A DNA stretch of 64,000 nucleotides from Ganoderma boninense (taxonomy: Eukaryota > Basidiomycota > Agaricomycetes > Polyporales > Polyporaceae). The position numbers and the translations under genes are program-made. Location of the stretch: NCBI GenBank assembly GCA_002900995.3, contig CM035306.1, positions 124,001-188,000 on the forward strand. Direction: 5' to 3'. Of this stretch, positions 11,193-25,304 are shown piece by piece (within the stretch, counting starts at the first letter, position 1; each line of letters begins with the position of its first letter). Under the pieces are notes generated by a model, which was not told the DNA's origin, did not search any database, and worked only from the letters and a program-made list of their open reading frames with translations.

Positions 11193-12081
11193 TCATTCGA
11201 AGGTGCGACGGATTTCATCGTCGCTGATTACGCAGTATGGGGGCGGGGGACTCGGATGTGGCACCACTGGCTTTTGCATCGCCGAGAACCTTGCACTTTG
11301 ATAGGAGTAGAGAGCGAGACGCCTCTGAACCTGGGTTGTGTTCCGTAGGCTGAGGGCCTTCTCGCGGAGTATGATCACCTTCACCGCGGAGTCGAGCCCC
11401 AGCCGCCTTATCTCGTCCACGGTGAGGGGTTGGGACCGTTGAATGAGATCCCTCAATGCCGGCAAGAACCAGTCTTTGACGTGGTATTGTCTTGAAATCT
11501 CGAGGCGCAAGAAACAGTCTGCCGACTTGAGATGCTGGAGTGCATTTTCGCGCAGGCTTGTGAATTGCCACAGGGACGCCAGCTTGAGCACAGGCACCCA
11601 CGACGTAGGGACATGGGGCCCGGAAGCTTCTTCGGGATCAGTTGTCATTAACCTGGCTCGTGCTCGTCAACAGAGTTAAATTACACGTGGCTATGTCTTA
11701 TACCGCTAACCTGTGGCAAAAGACACGCAGGAAGTCCTTCAGCTCGTAGGCCTTGATGTTTTCCAGGAACAGCGGGTGCGCGTCGCTCGACCCCTCCTGG
11801 GGAGTGTTCGGAATGCTAGGAAGGGTGAACATGCCGTCAAACACGTCCGATATTTGGAAGTAGTGCCGAGGAACGCAGAATAGCGTGTTCTCCGCCTGTA
11901 GTCGATACGAGCCCCGAGTGTAAAAGAGGGTGAATGAATTGTTCTGACCGAGACTTGGACGCTGACTCACACGCAAGTACAGGGGTTTGACGTTGAAGAA
12001 GAAGTCACAGTCCCGGGTGTAAGATTGGAGGACGTTATGGTTCTGGCCCTGCATAACGGCACAGTTGGATGGAGGGACCAT
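11193..12081 (-). CDS. BTB/POZ domain protein
   Basis: Three exons, 12081-11971, 11895-11711 and 11652-11193, give 251 residues in consistent phase. The N-terminus carries the family motif DCDFFFNVKPLYLR. The BTB core runs from AENTLFCVPRHYFQISDVFDGMF to LKDFLRVFCHR. The C-terminal helices include SWVPVLKLASLWQF, RQYHVKDWFLPALRDLI and SDDEIRRTFE before the stop. Exon lengths 111 and 185 are identical to those of the BTB gene at 61624, and phases agree at every junction, so the two are close paralogs. The upstream sequence to about 12250 also resembles the region upstream of that gene. Function beyond protein binding cannot be read. Confidence 0.83.
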
Positions 12082-13655
12082 CTGTTCGACGTGGGAGGGG
12101 CGCGGCTGAGGGGGGCTGTAGTTGTGTATGGTACGCCTCTGTCAGAGCAAGTTCATATGCGATATGATACTACCAGTGCTGCAGATTTGATAGTCAGCTG
12201 CAGCATGCAGCAATTGCTAATCACAAGAAGCTCACCTCATGACCATGGTCTTATTCGCTGAAGACCGGCGGAAGCTGAGCGGCGTCTCTACGACTTGGAA
12301 TCGATCCTGCAGTGGCAACTTGAAGATAAAAAAAAAGTGCTCAAGTACTGGGAGCTATCGACATCGACGAGACTCAAGGACCCGAGGGCTCGCCGACATA
12401 CTAGAGTTCTGATGGGACGCAAGCAGTATACATATGCCATGTCGTCGAACCAACTTTGAAGTTAGCTTCGAGTCCGTCTATGACCCGGAACGGAAGTTGC
12501 CGAGCGCTATTCGAAACCGCCACCATCTGGAGACTCTCCGCGCGTTGCTTGTTGACTAACCACCACCATCTCCTCCATCCACACTGCTGAATCCTTGCAT
12601 TGCCTCCCCGCGCCAGCGGCGATATGACAAGATTCGCCTATGCAACGATGGCACATCGGCTCTAGTAGTAGTACGTCACGGTGGGTAGCCACTTCCTGTC
12701 CGACGTTCCCACCCCACACGCAGCCCGTCGGCCGAGTGCCGAACTCCTCCAGCCGCTCAGTTCTTCTCGGAGAAGTACTGAAGACATCTTCGGAAAAGTG
12801 CTGCAGACATTGAGAGCTTCTAAATTCCTCAGGCTACTGCTCGTGCGCAGCCATTCTGTTCGGAGACTTTCAGCTCCGGGCGTGTATCCTGACAACTTCG
12901 ATTTTACGCAATGGCACCTGTCGATGAACCTAATCCCGACGTATATACAGTCTTCAACCGGTCCTCGGACCTATGAATTTTTGGCCGCCTTACTATGCTC
13001 CCCCATCCTCATTTTCCGCGAACGCAAGTTTACAATCCATTAGGATGCATACCAGAGTATATGCCTGTCGAATTATGTGGTGAGCAGAGGGCAGCTTAGG
13101 AGAGATCGAGGTCCATCTTGACAAAAATCCCTTATCGCGACTTCCTCAGTCCTCGGGCCACCCGTATTTGGTACGAAACTGATCTAACCGACGCTAGCCG
13201 AGCACTCGATTAAGTATTTCGGGCTTATTAGCGCCGTCTGGTGGCCCAAGGACCACCGTCCGAGGCATATTCAACGCATTGTGTTCGTCCCCGATGGCAA
13301 TTCCCAGTACTTAGGACACAAAATGGTTGGCATGAACATGTTCATGCTTCATCATAAATTTGGGACTATGTGGTCGAGAACATAGTGCTAGATCTGCCCT
13401 CCAAAATTCATTTTCTCGCTGTTTTACTGTAACAATCGCCTTAGAACGTGCTGTTTCGCCCCTCCCGCCCTCAGTTTTTTTGAGTAGTTTGGTGAAACAG
13501 GTTCTGATGCATGAGAGATAATTTTGTGGCAAGAGAAACAGGGGGGAGCTCGCAAAGGGTGAAGTGGCCCGAGGACCCATGGTGGCCCGAGGACCGGTTA
13601 AAGACTGTATAGAGCCTCGACCATTGGTGTCCAGCAATTCCATTTTCATCCAACG
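12082..13655. other. Intergenic, partly duplicated upstream of the second P450 copy
   Basis: No gene found. The segment around 12540-12770 (CACCACCATC, then CGATGGCACATCGGC, then CGACGTTCCCACCCCACA and GCCCGTCGGCCGAGTGCC) recurs in order at about 57525-57675. Both sit some hundreds of bases upstream of a P450 start, so the upstream region was duplicated with the gene. Confidence 0.55.
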
Positions 13656-16163
13656 ATGGACCTGCCAACGTCCCTTCTCCTTGCGCTTACACTCCTAGGC
13701 ACCATCGTATGGACCATCCGGAGGCGTTTCGCCACGCCTCCTGGCCTCCGAAACCTTCCAGGACCACCGTCCCCATCGTGGCTCAAAGGTACGACGTCTC
13801 CTGCTCATTTCCACACTTTTGTAATTGCTCACTAGATTGCAGGGAATACGCAACAAATTATGGGTAGGCACAGCAACGAGTGGAACAAGCAGAACGCCGA
13901 GACCTACGGCCCACTTTCGAAACTGACTGGCCCTTTTGCCGTGCGTGGCAGCATCGCACATCTTCCTAGTGGTCACTGTTTCGCACCGCTCACCACATCA
14001 TCTGCGCAGCGTACATGGATCAACGTCTACGATCCCAAGGCACTATACAGCATTGCGATCAAAGACCAGGATGCCTGGCAAAAGAATGCAGGAGCAGCCA
14101 AGTACGTATACGCACTTCTCTGCGTCGGTGGCAGCTCCCCGAGCACCCCACGCTCACGTCAATCCCATGACAGCACGAGACTGCTCGGACCGGGCCTGCT
14201 CACGACGGAGGGGGCGCAGCACCGGAAGCAGCGCAAGATGCTCACGCCCGTCTTCTCGATCGCCTATCTCCGTGGCATAACCTCTGTCTTCTACGAGACG
14301 ACGCACAAGGTGGGCAGCATCCTTACCTCGCGCTGTGCGTCTCTGCAACTTAAGCTCGACATTGACATGCGAACACTTCTTTCTCCAGCTACGCGACGGC
14401 CTTATCGCGGACATCGGCGCGAGCAGCAGCAAGGAAGTCGACGTCCTCAAGTGGATGGGCCGTGCCGCGCTCGAGCTGCTCGGACAAGGCGCGCTCGGCT
14501 ACTCATTCGACCCGCTCGTCGGCGACACCACGAACGACTTCGCGGAAGCCGTCAAGTCATTCTTGTGCGTCTACGTCTTCTATTTCGACTCCCCCCAGTC
14601 ACGCCGCATCCTGGATACTTGTAATGGGCAGGTCACGGAATGACCGCGTTGCGGTTGCCCGAGATGCCGAGACACATGTTCTAATGTCATTCCTGGGGTC
14701 TCCGCCCCATTCCAGCGCCGCGCTCAATGCCCTTTCCGTCTTCCGCATAATCGCGATGCCGCTCTGGATCCTGGGCGGCAAGCTGCCTCCGCGAATCCGC
14801 AGCGTGCTCGTCGACGCGATTCCCAGCCGGCGCGTGCAACGCGTGAAGCACATCGTGCGCACGATGAAGCAGCGCTCCACCGAGATCGTTGCGGAGAAAC
14901 GCGCGGCGCTCGAGAAGGGCGACGCGTCCACCGTGCGGCAGGTCGACGAGGGCAAAGACATTATGAGTATCCTTTGTACGTCCGAGCCTCAGTTCCCACT
15001 CTGTGACACTAACGTGGACCTCCTGGTAGTGCAAGCTAACATGACCGCCTCGGAGAAGGAGAAGCTGTCGGACGAAGAGCTCACCGCACAAATCTCGTAT
15101 GCTATGTCTTCGTTGATATTTGAGGCCGTCCTTCTATTCAGCTCAACCCTCTTCCACACCAGAACGTTCATCCTCGCAGGCATGGACACGACGTCGAACG
15201 CGACGGCGCGGCTCCTGCACCTCCTCTCGCTGAACCCGGCCGTCCAGACAAAGCTCCGCGCCGAGATCCTGGAAGCGCAAGCTGGAGAGGAGGTCAGCTA
15301 CGACCGCGTCAATGACCTCCCGTTCCTCGACTCAGTCTGCCGCGAGACCCTCCGGCTGTACGTCTCGAATCTGCATCCTACCCATGTCGTCGTCCCGCTG
15401 CTCACACTTAGTCTGACAGCTACGGCCCCGTGAGGACCTTGGCCCGCCGGTAAGTCCCGTTTGCCCCGCTGTCTTCCCCTTACCCGTGTACTGACACGCA
15501 AAACCTCAGCGCTGTCGAAGACACCGTCCTCCCCCTGCACGAGCCCGTCCGCGGCACAGACGGAAGCCTGATCACCGAAGTCGCGGTGCCCAAGGGCACG
15601 GTCGCGGTCCTGAACCTGTGGGCGTGCAACACGAACAAGTCGGTGTGGGGCGAGGACGCGTACGAGTGGAAGCCGGAGCGGTTCCTCTCGCCGCTGCCTC
15701 CGACCGTCGAGGCGGCGCGGATTCCGGGGGTGTACGCTAACTTGTGAGTTGCGAGATTATGACCCGTTGCAGACTGCGGGTGCGAACGGAGGAGAGTGTG
15801 CTGACGGATTAACGTGGTGGAGTAGGATGTCATTCCATGGGGGCTCTCGGTCTTGCATGTGAGTTTTTGACTCCACCTACAATACTCCGTCCTTCTTCTG
15901 CTGACGATGGTGTTCAATAGCGGCTTCAAGTACGCGCAGCTTGAGCTCAGTACGTGGTTTCTTCTCCTTCTCTACACAGCGCGCTAACATGTTCTTCCGC
16001 CGCTCTCGCAGAGGTCGTCCTCGCCGTCCTCATATCAAACTTCACCTTCGAGCTAAGCGGCAAGGACATTGTGTGGAACAACGCCGGCGTCGCGTACCCC
16101 AGCGTGGGCAGGGAGAGCAAGAAGCCCGAGCTCCCGCTCAAGGTGTCTCCCTTGCGGTCCTGA
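13656..16163 (+). CDS. Cytochrome P450 monooxygenase, intact copy
   Basis: Thirteen exons with fully consistent phases give 549 residues: 13656-13788, 13843-13940, 14010-14101, 14174-14309, 14389-14564, 14716-14975, 15030-15111, 15163-15357, 15420-15449, 15510-15743, 15826-15858, 15921-15949 and 16012-16163. An N-terminal hydrophobic anchor (LLLALTLLGTIVW) is followed by RRR and a Pro-rich hinge (PPGLRNLPGPPSP), the usual microsomal P450 layout. The I-helix is AGMDTTSN (331-338) and the K-helix ExxR is E387-T-L-R390. The heme loop is FHGGSRSCIGF with Cys489 as thiolate ligand. It should insert one oxygen atom into a small hydrophobic substrate with electrons from P450 reductase. The substrate and CYP family number cannot be assigned. 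No biosynthetic partner genes lie beside it. Confidence 0.92.
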
Positions 16164-17088
16164 ACCGTCGACTCTCCAGGGGCTGCCCAGGTCGCGTTAT
16201 TGACAAATGGGAGCCTTCTGCCTATTGGTTTTACGATACCAGTGCGAAGTCGAACAGGGAATGAACAAGCTGTGGGGAAGTGAAGGTTAACCTGGTCTGG
16301 GGCCGCGTGCTTACTGAGTTTTAAAGCTGAGGCACGGGTGATTAGTGGGCTCGGTCCAGCTGATCGACTGGCCTTACGTAGTACAAGTAAGCATTGTCGT
16401 GTGTATGGGGATTGTCTCAACTTGGAGCTCGAGCGTTTTGAACGTAGCCCATGCCTATGTTCGGTGGGTGCATCTGAACGTTCAGGATCATCTCCATCCT
16501 CGTTCTCTGAGCCGCAACTGATCCGATGCTATTTATAGCACCTGTGTTAAGATACTTCACCGTGATTGAATTTAAGACTCACCCGCTCTAGAAGCACTAC
16601 TCAAATATTAGTCCTGTAAAGGGGCAGAGAAAGGATTGGCTATAAGCCGAACTCTTCTTATTCGCGGTAAGTATGCGTGAAGTGCTCATTCCATCTACAT
16701 AGCCACGCACGTTTCTCATGACGTCGACGGGAAGTCTCGACACTGCACAAATCACGATTGACGAAATTGATCAAATTGATCCAACACAGCGCCTCAACAT
16801 ATCAACATCATATCTACGTCGATCCGAATGCTGTGTCCCCTCAAACACCCCCTCGTACCTGGTCGCCGCAGGAATGGCCCCATGGGCCATTGCGACACCG
16901 GTTTTCGTCGACATATCGCGCTATGTGTAGCGTGAAGTCGAACGCCTCTTCGATACCGTCCACCACGTCCTGCTCGTCCCCTTGGCCGGCCACTCACTCC
17001 ACTCGCTTCCCTCTCCGCACTGTCAGTGCTGTTTTCTCGCCGAATGATCCTCCCCCGAATACCCCACAGACAATGCCGCACAGCTGAA
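16164..17088. other. Intergenic, no gene recognised
   Basis: AT-richer spacer after the P450, then the promoter side of the membrane-protein gene. No domain-bearing frame seen. Confidence 0.5.
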
Positions 17089-18208
17089 ATGGATACCCCG
17101 GTGAAGTCCTCACACCAACATGCCACACCGTGCACCCGAAGACGAACACCACCCCTCGCCTCCCGCTCTTCCTCCGCCTCTCGCATTCTCAGCCCGCTCC
17201 TTCTCCCCCTGGTTGCCCTCACCACCCTCACCTCCCTCGCGCAGGCCGCGTCATCCAGCTCCGCACCCACGCTCAACCTCCCCCACGTCCCCTCGACCTG
17301 CGATACGCTCAATCTGACCTGGACGGGCGGGACGGCGAACTACACCCTCGAGATCACGCAATCGCGCACCTCGGTGCCATTGCAGTCGTGGACCGCGCTG
17401 AATACCACGTCCGTGCTCTGGACGGTCAACCTGTGCGGGGGCCAGGACGTCTCGATCACGCTCTCCGACGCCGGCGGGTACAAGTCCTCCGTGAGCTTCT
17501 CCGTGCAGTACGGCGCGAACGGCAGCTGCCTCTCTGCGGCGCAGCGCGCGCAAGTGGGGTGTGTGTTTTCTACATCGTCGTCGACGGCGACGGTGAGCGC
17601 GAAGAGCACATCAAACACGGGAGCAAACAAGGCGAGTAGCCCGCGGCTGGGCGTAGTCGTGGGCGTGGTGGTCGCGGTGGGGGTGCTGATGCTCGTCCTG
17701 GTGTCGTGCCTGTACAAGCGGAGGCGGCAGAGGCGGGGCACGGGTGTCCTTGGCCCAGGTGCGTGCTCGCGTCTTGTTCACAAGTCATCTTCTCCACTAA
17801 CGTCGCACAGGCAGCAGGCCGTACTTCGTCCGGCACGAACGCGACCGCGCGCGCCGGAGGGACGCGCTCCTCGAGATGCCGCCCCCGGTGTACCAAGACA
17901 CGCGCCCGCACGCGGGCGAAGAGCACCTCCCAGAGCACACCTCCAACTCGCACTCGCACTCGCACTCGTCCGTATCCCCGCCCTTATCTGCCGCAGATCA
18001 CGATCCGACGCGCCCGCTCATGCCTGAGCCCCAGACGATCCAGATGGCCCAGCTGCCCAGCGGCCGGATCGAGCCTGAGCTACTGCCCACGCCGTTCCTG
18101 TCGTCGTACGAGGGCTCCGCCACGACACCCTCGAGCGCAGGAACTGGGGATGCGCGCGAGCACACTGGGGTGTCGCGTTCCAGCGGCGGGGGATCGGATG
18201 TTCCGTAG
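17089..18208 (+). CDS. Single-pass membrane protein with Ser/Thr-rich ectodomain
   Basis: Two exons, 17089-17758 and 17811-18208, give 355 residues. An N-terminal hydrophobic stretch (SPLLLPLVALTTLTSLAQAA, about residues 34-53) probably acts as a signal sequence. The ectodomain has two-cysteine patches (STCDTLNLTW, VNLCGGQDVSI), glycosylation sites NLT, NYT, NTT and NGS, and a Ser/Thr/Ala-rich stalk. One transmembrane helix follows (LGVVVGVVVAVGVLMLVLVS), then KRRRQRR on the cytosolic side and a Pro/Ser/His-rich tail. This layout is common among fungal surface proteins sometimes likened to Mid2/Wsc wall sensors, but no WSC domain is present. I treat it as a fungal surface protein of unknown ligand. 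It has no second copy in the window. Confidence 0.8.
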
Positions 18209-18883
18209 AGCGGAGCCGGAGGGGAGGAAGTGCACGATGGGGGTGCTAGGAATGACGAGCCCCCGCCGCCGTATACCTTGACTGCGTGAGGTCGTATTTT
18301 ATTGCGCTCGGTTGGAACTGTGCGCCTGTAGTATTATGTGTAATGTCTGGCATTTAAAAGACTATGTCAGTGAGGTTGCTTCCAGAGGTTCAGGTGACCT
18401 TCCACATACCTTGGGGTCGCGTTTGACTCGGGAGGAGAATGACGCATACAAATTCCACGTTCAACCGGTATCCAAGCATAGTACGTGACAACAAATGATC
18501 CACATTCATGTGAGGAACACATTCAAGTCGTGCACCGCCAGCCATCGAGGAGAATACTTAGGCGCCAGGCAAGTCCTTATTTGCGCTTGTTTGGCAAAGG
18601 CTTCGTCCCTGACCGCATTTGGAGGGAAATGCTTTCGCGACAAAGCGTTTGCCGCTTTGCTTCAGGCACGCCGCCTTGCTTTACAACTGGCAACAATGCC
18701 CACAATCGCAGCCCGTCGCCTTCACTGTCCGGCCAAGGCTGCTGGAGCTACACGTTTCGGAAAGCCCCCGACGCTTTAGCACACCTCAAGATGCATAAAA
18801 CTCGTCCACATACGGAAGAGCTGGCATTCCAGTTCCTCCACCGCACACCACTCACCACCCACCGCTCTCTCTAAGCTGTACAT
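18209..18883. other. Intergenic, contains the left edge of the long direct repeat
   Basis: No gene. From about 18545 (ACTTAGGCGC, then CCTTATTTGCGCTTG) the sequence becomes nearly identical to that starting at about 49520. This is the promoter and leader of the Tyr/Pro-rich gene in both copies. Confidence 0.6.
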
Positions 18884-20088
18884 ATGTACTATAACGCCCC
18901 CATCGACTACGCGGTCGCCGCCTCCCACTACTTGTACACCACCGCCCAGGCGTCGCAGGCCGGCATGTATTCCTATCCCGTCTACCCGAACCACCCCTAC
19001 CTCAACCACCGCTGGTCGGTGGTCCCCCAACAGTACAACCACCACTGGCAGACAGCCCGTCAGGTTCCCAACTACCGCTGGCCGGTGGTCCAGCAACAGC
19101 ATCGGCACCGCGCAGTCCCCCAGATGCCGGTCCTGGTGCCGGTGACGGCGCCCGAGGTCATCTACAGCACCCCCCGTCCGGCAGCTCCGTACACATCCCG
19201 CGTCCCCTATCCACAGCCCCGCGGACTTCTCGTAGACACGTACAAGGCCCCCACAATGAACCAGGATTTGGACCACGCACCTAGACCCTCCGCGAAAGCC
19301 GTCCTGTACTCTTCCACCAGTGTCCCTGCCCTTGCCCCTCCTCCTCCGAGCCGCCCGGTGCCGGTGTACGATACCAAATATATCCGTAGCTTGAACTGGC
19401 CCACCTTCGGACCGCAAAAGTCTCTACCCGTTGCCCCCGCTGCATGTGTTCGCGGAGGAACCCCTCCGAAGCCACAGAGCCCGGGGGAAGAGCCCACCTC
19501 CGGATCGCGTTCGACCTCAAGAGGCGGATCCTGCGCAAGGAGGGCATCCCGCTCAGCTTCCTGATGCAAGAAGAGCCCAGCACGCTCAAGCGTGTCGTAG
19601 ACAGACCGTACGAGCAAGTGCTGTCCTCCGGTGATGTGCAGACCATCACGCTCCGGTTCTGGGTAAGTGCGCCTTGGGCAGGATGGTGGTTGGGACGAGG
19701 GCGCTTACCGATATGGCAGTCGCCCATCCACCCATACCCGTTGCAAGAGTACAAGGTCGCCGTCGACCCCGAGGGAGGCCCTATAACGCGTCTCGCGCTT
19801 GGGATGCATGTCAAGGAGGTGTACGAGCTATTCTTCAAGGCCGCCGCGTGTGCGCCGCTGTCGGTGAGTCGCCACCGGGTGTCCGACGATGAAGTGCTCA
19901 CTGGATGTGCGTTTCCGGCACGAATGGCGCAGAGCGACGCGAAAGGCGCGTTGAAGGCCACGATCATACGGCCCCGCGCTGTGTCCATGGGACATCTGTG
20001 GTTGGTGTCGCTCCGGGGGACGGAGCGCGAGGGCGTGTACGACGTCTGCGTCCAAAATCACGGCCCTCGGGCCTCTTCGCTTTGGTAG
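18884..20088 (+). pseudogene. Frameshifted copy of the Tyr/Pro-rich gene
   Basis: It aligns throughout with the intact gene at 49846-51055, including the same two introns and the final SSLW-stop. One C is missing near 19497: CCACCTCCGGATCG here, CCACCCTCCGCATCG in the right copy. After PGEEPTS the frame changes to SGSRSTSRGG and stops at 19562-19564. That removes the conserved C-terminal domain (LRIAFDLKRRILRKEGIPLS in the right copy). Splice sites and the rest of the reading frame downstream are preserved, so the lesion is recent or a sequencing error. No other stop was noticed. Confidence 0.75.
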
Positions 20089-22402
<2,314 letters not shown>

Positions 22403-22472
22403 TGAGCGCTTTCTCTTCCTCTTCATCTCTCCGTTTTTCCATTCCATTCCATCATCCTGCCCCCGGACCCCG

Positions 22473-24884
22473 GTGTGTGCGCAGCTGTGCGAATATATTT
22501 CGTTGGCGCGGAAGCTGTGCTGGAGTGTGGTAGCCTCGTGGCGGGGGTGGGGGCGGCGTTTCGCAGAGACTTGTTGTGCGCCGTTGATTATCGCAGTCTT
22601 AGGACATGTGGTGGGTACTGAAGGGCATAGGGTGGGGACTGAAGGGCGTGCGGAGGGTACTCAGAGGGGGTACGGAAAGGAGGGCAGGAGATACTGAGCA
22701 TCGAGGGAGGAGCACACGGGCAGCGCGCGCGCGCTCTTCGAGGGACGCACTCGGAGTGCAGTGGATGCTGAAAGGAGCGCAGGGTGCATGTATGCTGCAT
22801 GGTGGACACTCAGCGTCGAGGGAGGAGCACATGGGCAGCGCTTCGAGCGACACATTCAGCGGGGCGTCTATTCCGGCAACTCGGGCGCGTCGCCTGGCTC
22901 GACTGGCTTGTTTCCTCCGCTCACCACACACTCAACTACGTACTGCTGCTCCCTCCGTCTGCTTCGCTCAGCATCGTCGCGGCCCGCAACCACCTCAAGA
23001 ATCTCAACGACCACGCACTGCGGCGGATTCGGACACGGGACTCGCACCTGCCGGGACTCGCACCTGCCACGCACAGTACGTCCCCCCGTCTGACTCCTTC
23101 CGCTCTCCCCGCCAGCAGCCACCATCGACGTCGCACTCGCCGCTGCTCCGAGCTCACGCCATTGTGCTGCGTTCCTCGCCGGCACGCTTGCCAGGTCAGT
23201 CGTTCTCACCGTCTCCCGCGCCGCTCCTCGCCAGCAAGCTCATATGGCGCGGGACCGCGTACAGACGGCTCGCCGTCGTTTGCGTAGCAGCCAGCGAAGG
23301 TACGTACCGCATGTCCTCATTCCGAGCTCTTGTCGGGCTGCCAGCACAGCGCAGAGCACCGGCAGTTCTCTCGCCGGCCACGGACCCGACCTCCCCCAAG
23401 CCCGCCATCCTGCTGCCGTCATCCCGTTCTCCTGCACCGCGAGTATCCTGGAGTATGCATGATACAAGGTGAGTGGGCGTACGTGCTCTAGATCCCGCCT
23501 GCAGCCTCCGAGCTCCCGATGCCGAGTCTAGGTCAAAGGTCAGTTCAGTCCCCGCTCGCATTTGCGCCCCGGCACCGCGTGAGCAGAGTGCATCCCGCAA
23601 CGCAAAACGTTGCACGTACAACACGCGATGCCACATATATGCATGCCACTCACCATCGCCCTCGCATACAGCCAAGGTATGCATCCATGCCCTTCTCTTG
23701 CCGCTCACTTTCAGGGCCCTCGCGCTCCCCGGGCCGCTGGCGCACCACAAGCCCTCGCGACCGGCAGTCGTCTCTCCCCCTCCTCTCTGCCATCGCTGTC
23801 TCCCCCTCCGCGGGCACCACCACGATCGTGCCGCCGTGCGCAGCATAAGAGGTGAGTGACGCACCTTCCGCTGTGTGAATCCCGCCTGCAGCCTCCCAGC
23901 TTCGCGTGCCAAGTCTGAGTCCAAGTCCGAGCGACGAAGTAGGTTCGTGTTCTCGCCAGCGAGCGATGTTCCGGCCACCATACATCTCCGGCACCATGTC
24001 AGTAAGACAAATATGTTGAGATAAATGTGCACGTACTTCGTCGCAAGACAGTGAGCTTGCGATCCTCGCCGCTGGATGCACCTGAGTCCATTCGCCAGAT
24101 GGCTGTCTTCGAGTCTCATGTGTCCTGGTTGAGCGTCGGGAACAGGTGTGACAATCTTGGAAGCTGATACGATGCTTGAGCAGCGAAGACAGATGAGCAC
24201 AAGAGCTAGCATCGACACGATGCTTGCGCTGGATCGGGGTGTGACGAGGAGAGCGGTGCATGCGGGTGTGATTAGGGTGCATGTGTGTTGAGACCCAAGA
24301 GCAGCAATGGATGAATATCCGAGTGTCGTGGTCGTCATCCTCATAGGCGTAGACGGCTTAGACTGGACAGGGTGTGCTTGAACGGGGAAGGAGGAAGGTG
24401 ATAACGTTTTGTTATGCGCATGTAATATACGCTGCCAGCAATTCCAAGGTGGTTCGAGTGCGCACAGACCGCTGGCGTGACTGGGCGGTGCTAGCGTGAA
24501 GATATTCGGCTAATTACTGTTCTCCGTCATTCCGCGCGGATTCTCTATCCAGGCTGGATATTTCCTGTAACCATTAGGCGTGGAGTCCGTGATCCGAACA
24601 GATATTCTAGTCAGCGTTAAATATTCCATGATCCTGCGGTGCTCGCGGCCGCGTCCTTCCAATTATTGCCGCACACCTGCCGGACAGCGTGCACAGAGTG
24701 CCTGCACAGAACATGTGCTCGAATGAGCCTTCATCCAGACCTGGACCTCTCTAATCTAAGCTGTTGTCGGTGTGACTATTTATTCTTGCTCACAAATGAT
24801 ATGACACACAGTGGTCCGAGGGTGCCAAGAGCACACTGTCATGATCACGGCCAACTTGGGCCCGGATTCTCCCAATCGGCCGGC
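22473..24884. other. Repeat-bearing region with no recognised gene
   Basis: There is a ~117-bp repeat: GCATCGAGGGAGGAGCACA near 22700 recurs as GCGTCGAGGGAGGAGCACA near 22817. A ~390-bp repeat carries CCCGCCTGCAGCCTCC near 23495 and 23882, each preceded by G/GTGAGT. Several CAG...GTACGT and CCAG...GTCAGT pairs look like exon borders, but no joined frame resembles a protein. A 382-codon minus frame (24344-23196) overlaps these repeats and is probably not a gene. Confidence 0.4.
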
Positions 24885-24894
24885 GAATTCTAGA
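24885..24894. repeat. Putative target-site duplication, left
   Basis: GAATTCTAGA, identical and in the same orientation at 42013-42022, directly outside the imperfect inverted ends of the KDZ element. Known Zisupton-type elements make 8-bp duplications, so part of the 10-bp match could be chance. Confidence 0.6.
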
Positions 24895-24947
24895 GCCCGT
24901 TCCATTACAATACTTAATAAAGCTACTTACCCGGCGTAACAATCTGG
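24895..24947 (+). repeat. Imperfect terminal inverted repeat, left end
   Basis: The left end contains CATTACAATA, then TACTTACCCGGCGTAACAAT ending at 24943. The reverse complement of the right end has CATTACATCAATA, then TACTCACCCGGACGTGCAAT, at nearly the same distance from the flanking 10-mer (40 versus 42 bases to the end of ACCCGG). Confidence 0.6.
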
Positions 24948-24971
24948 CTGTATTCGCTAAGGAGCCGACGG

Positions 24972-25304
24972 CGGCCGGGCCAAACAACATAGCCACTGTT
25001 GATAGGCGGGCCGACCGCCTTGTTTGGGTGTTCTGGGCACCCCGGCCCGCGGACGCCCATATGTGGCAGTGCACACCGGCCGGTCACATCCAAGCATTTC
25101 ATTTCTCCCCGTCCATCCTCCATGTCTCGTATGGAAACAGCGCAGATTGCCCCATGTACGCAATTTACGTCCATCACATCAAATTAGGGCCATATTACAG
25201 ATCACAATGTCAGTGCGTGGTACGGACAGCCGGCCGGGCAAGTGGGTACAAGCGCCTGCTAGCCGGCCGTAGGCGCCCCGCCCGGACGGATGCTACTTGG
25301 CCGG
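24972..25304. repeat. Left subterminal GGCCGG-type motif cluster
   Basis: Motifs occur at 24972 (CGGCCG), 25076 (CCGGCCGG), 25230 (CCGGCCGG), 25263 (CCGGCCG) and 25299 (GGCCGG). A comparable cluster lies inside the right end. Such repeats are candidate transposase-binding sites. One further GGCCGG lies just outside the left end (24878), so the motif is not exclusive to the element. Confidence 0.5.

Noticed and set aside
13656..18208. Secondary-metabolite gene cluster around the P450
   Set aside because: No synthase, transporter or tailoring gene other than the P450 is nearby. The neighbours are a membrane protein, a DUF-like gene and a kinase.
23196..24344. 382-codon minus-strand open frame
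   Set aside because: It runs across two copies of a ~390-bp repeat in GC-rich DNA, has no domain, and its composition follows the repeats. Treated as a chance opening.
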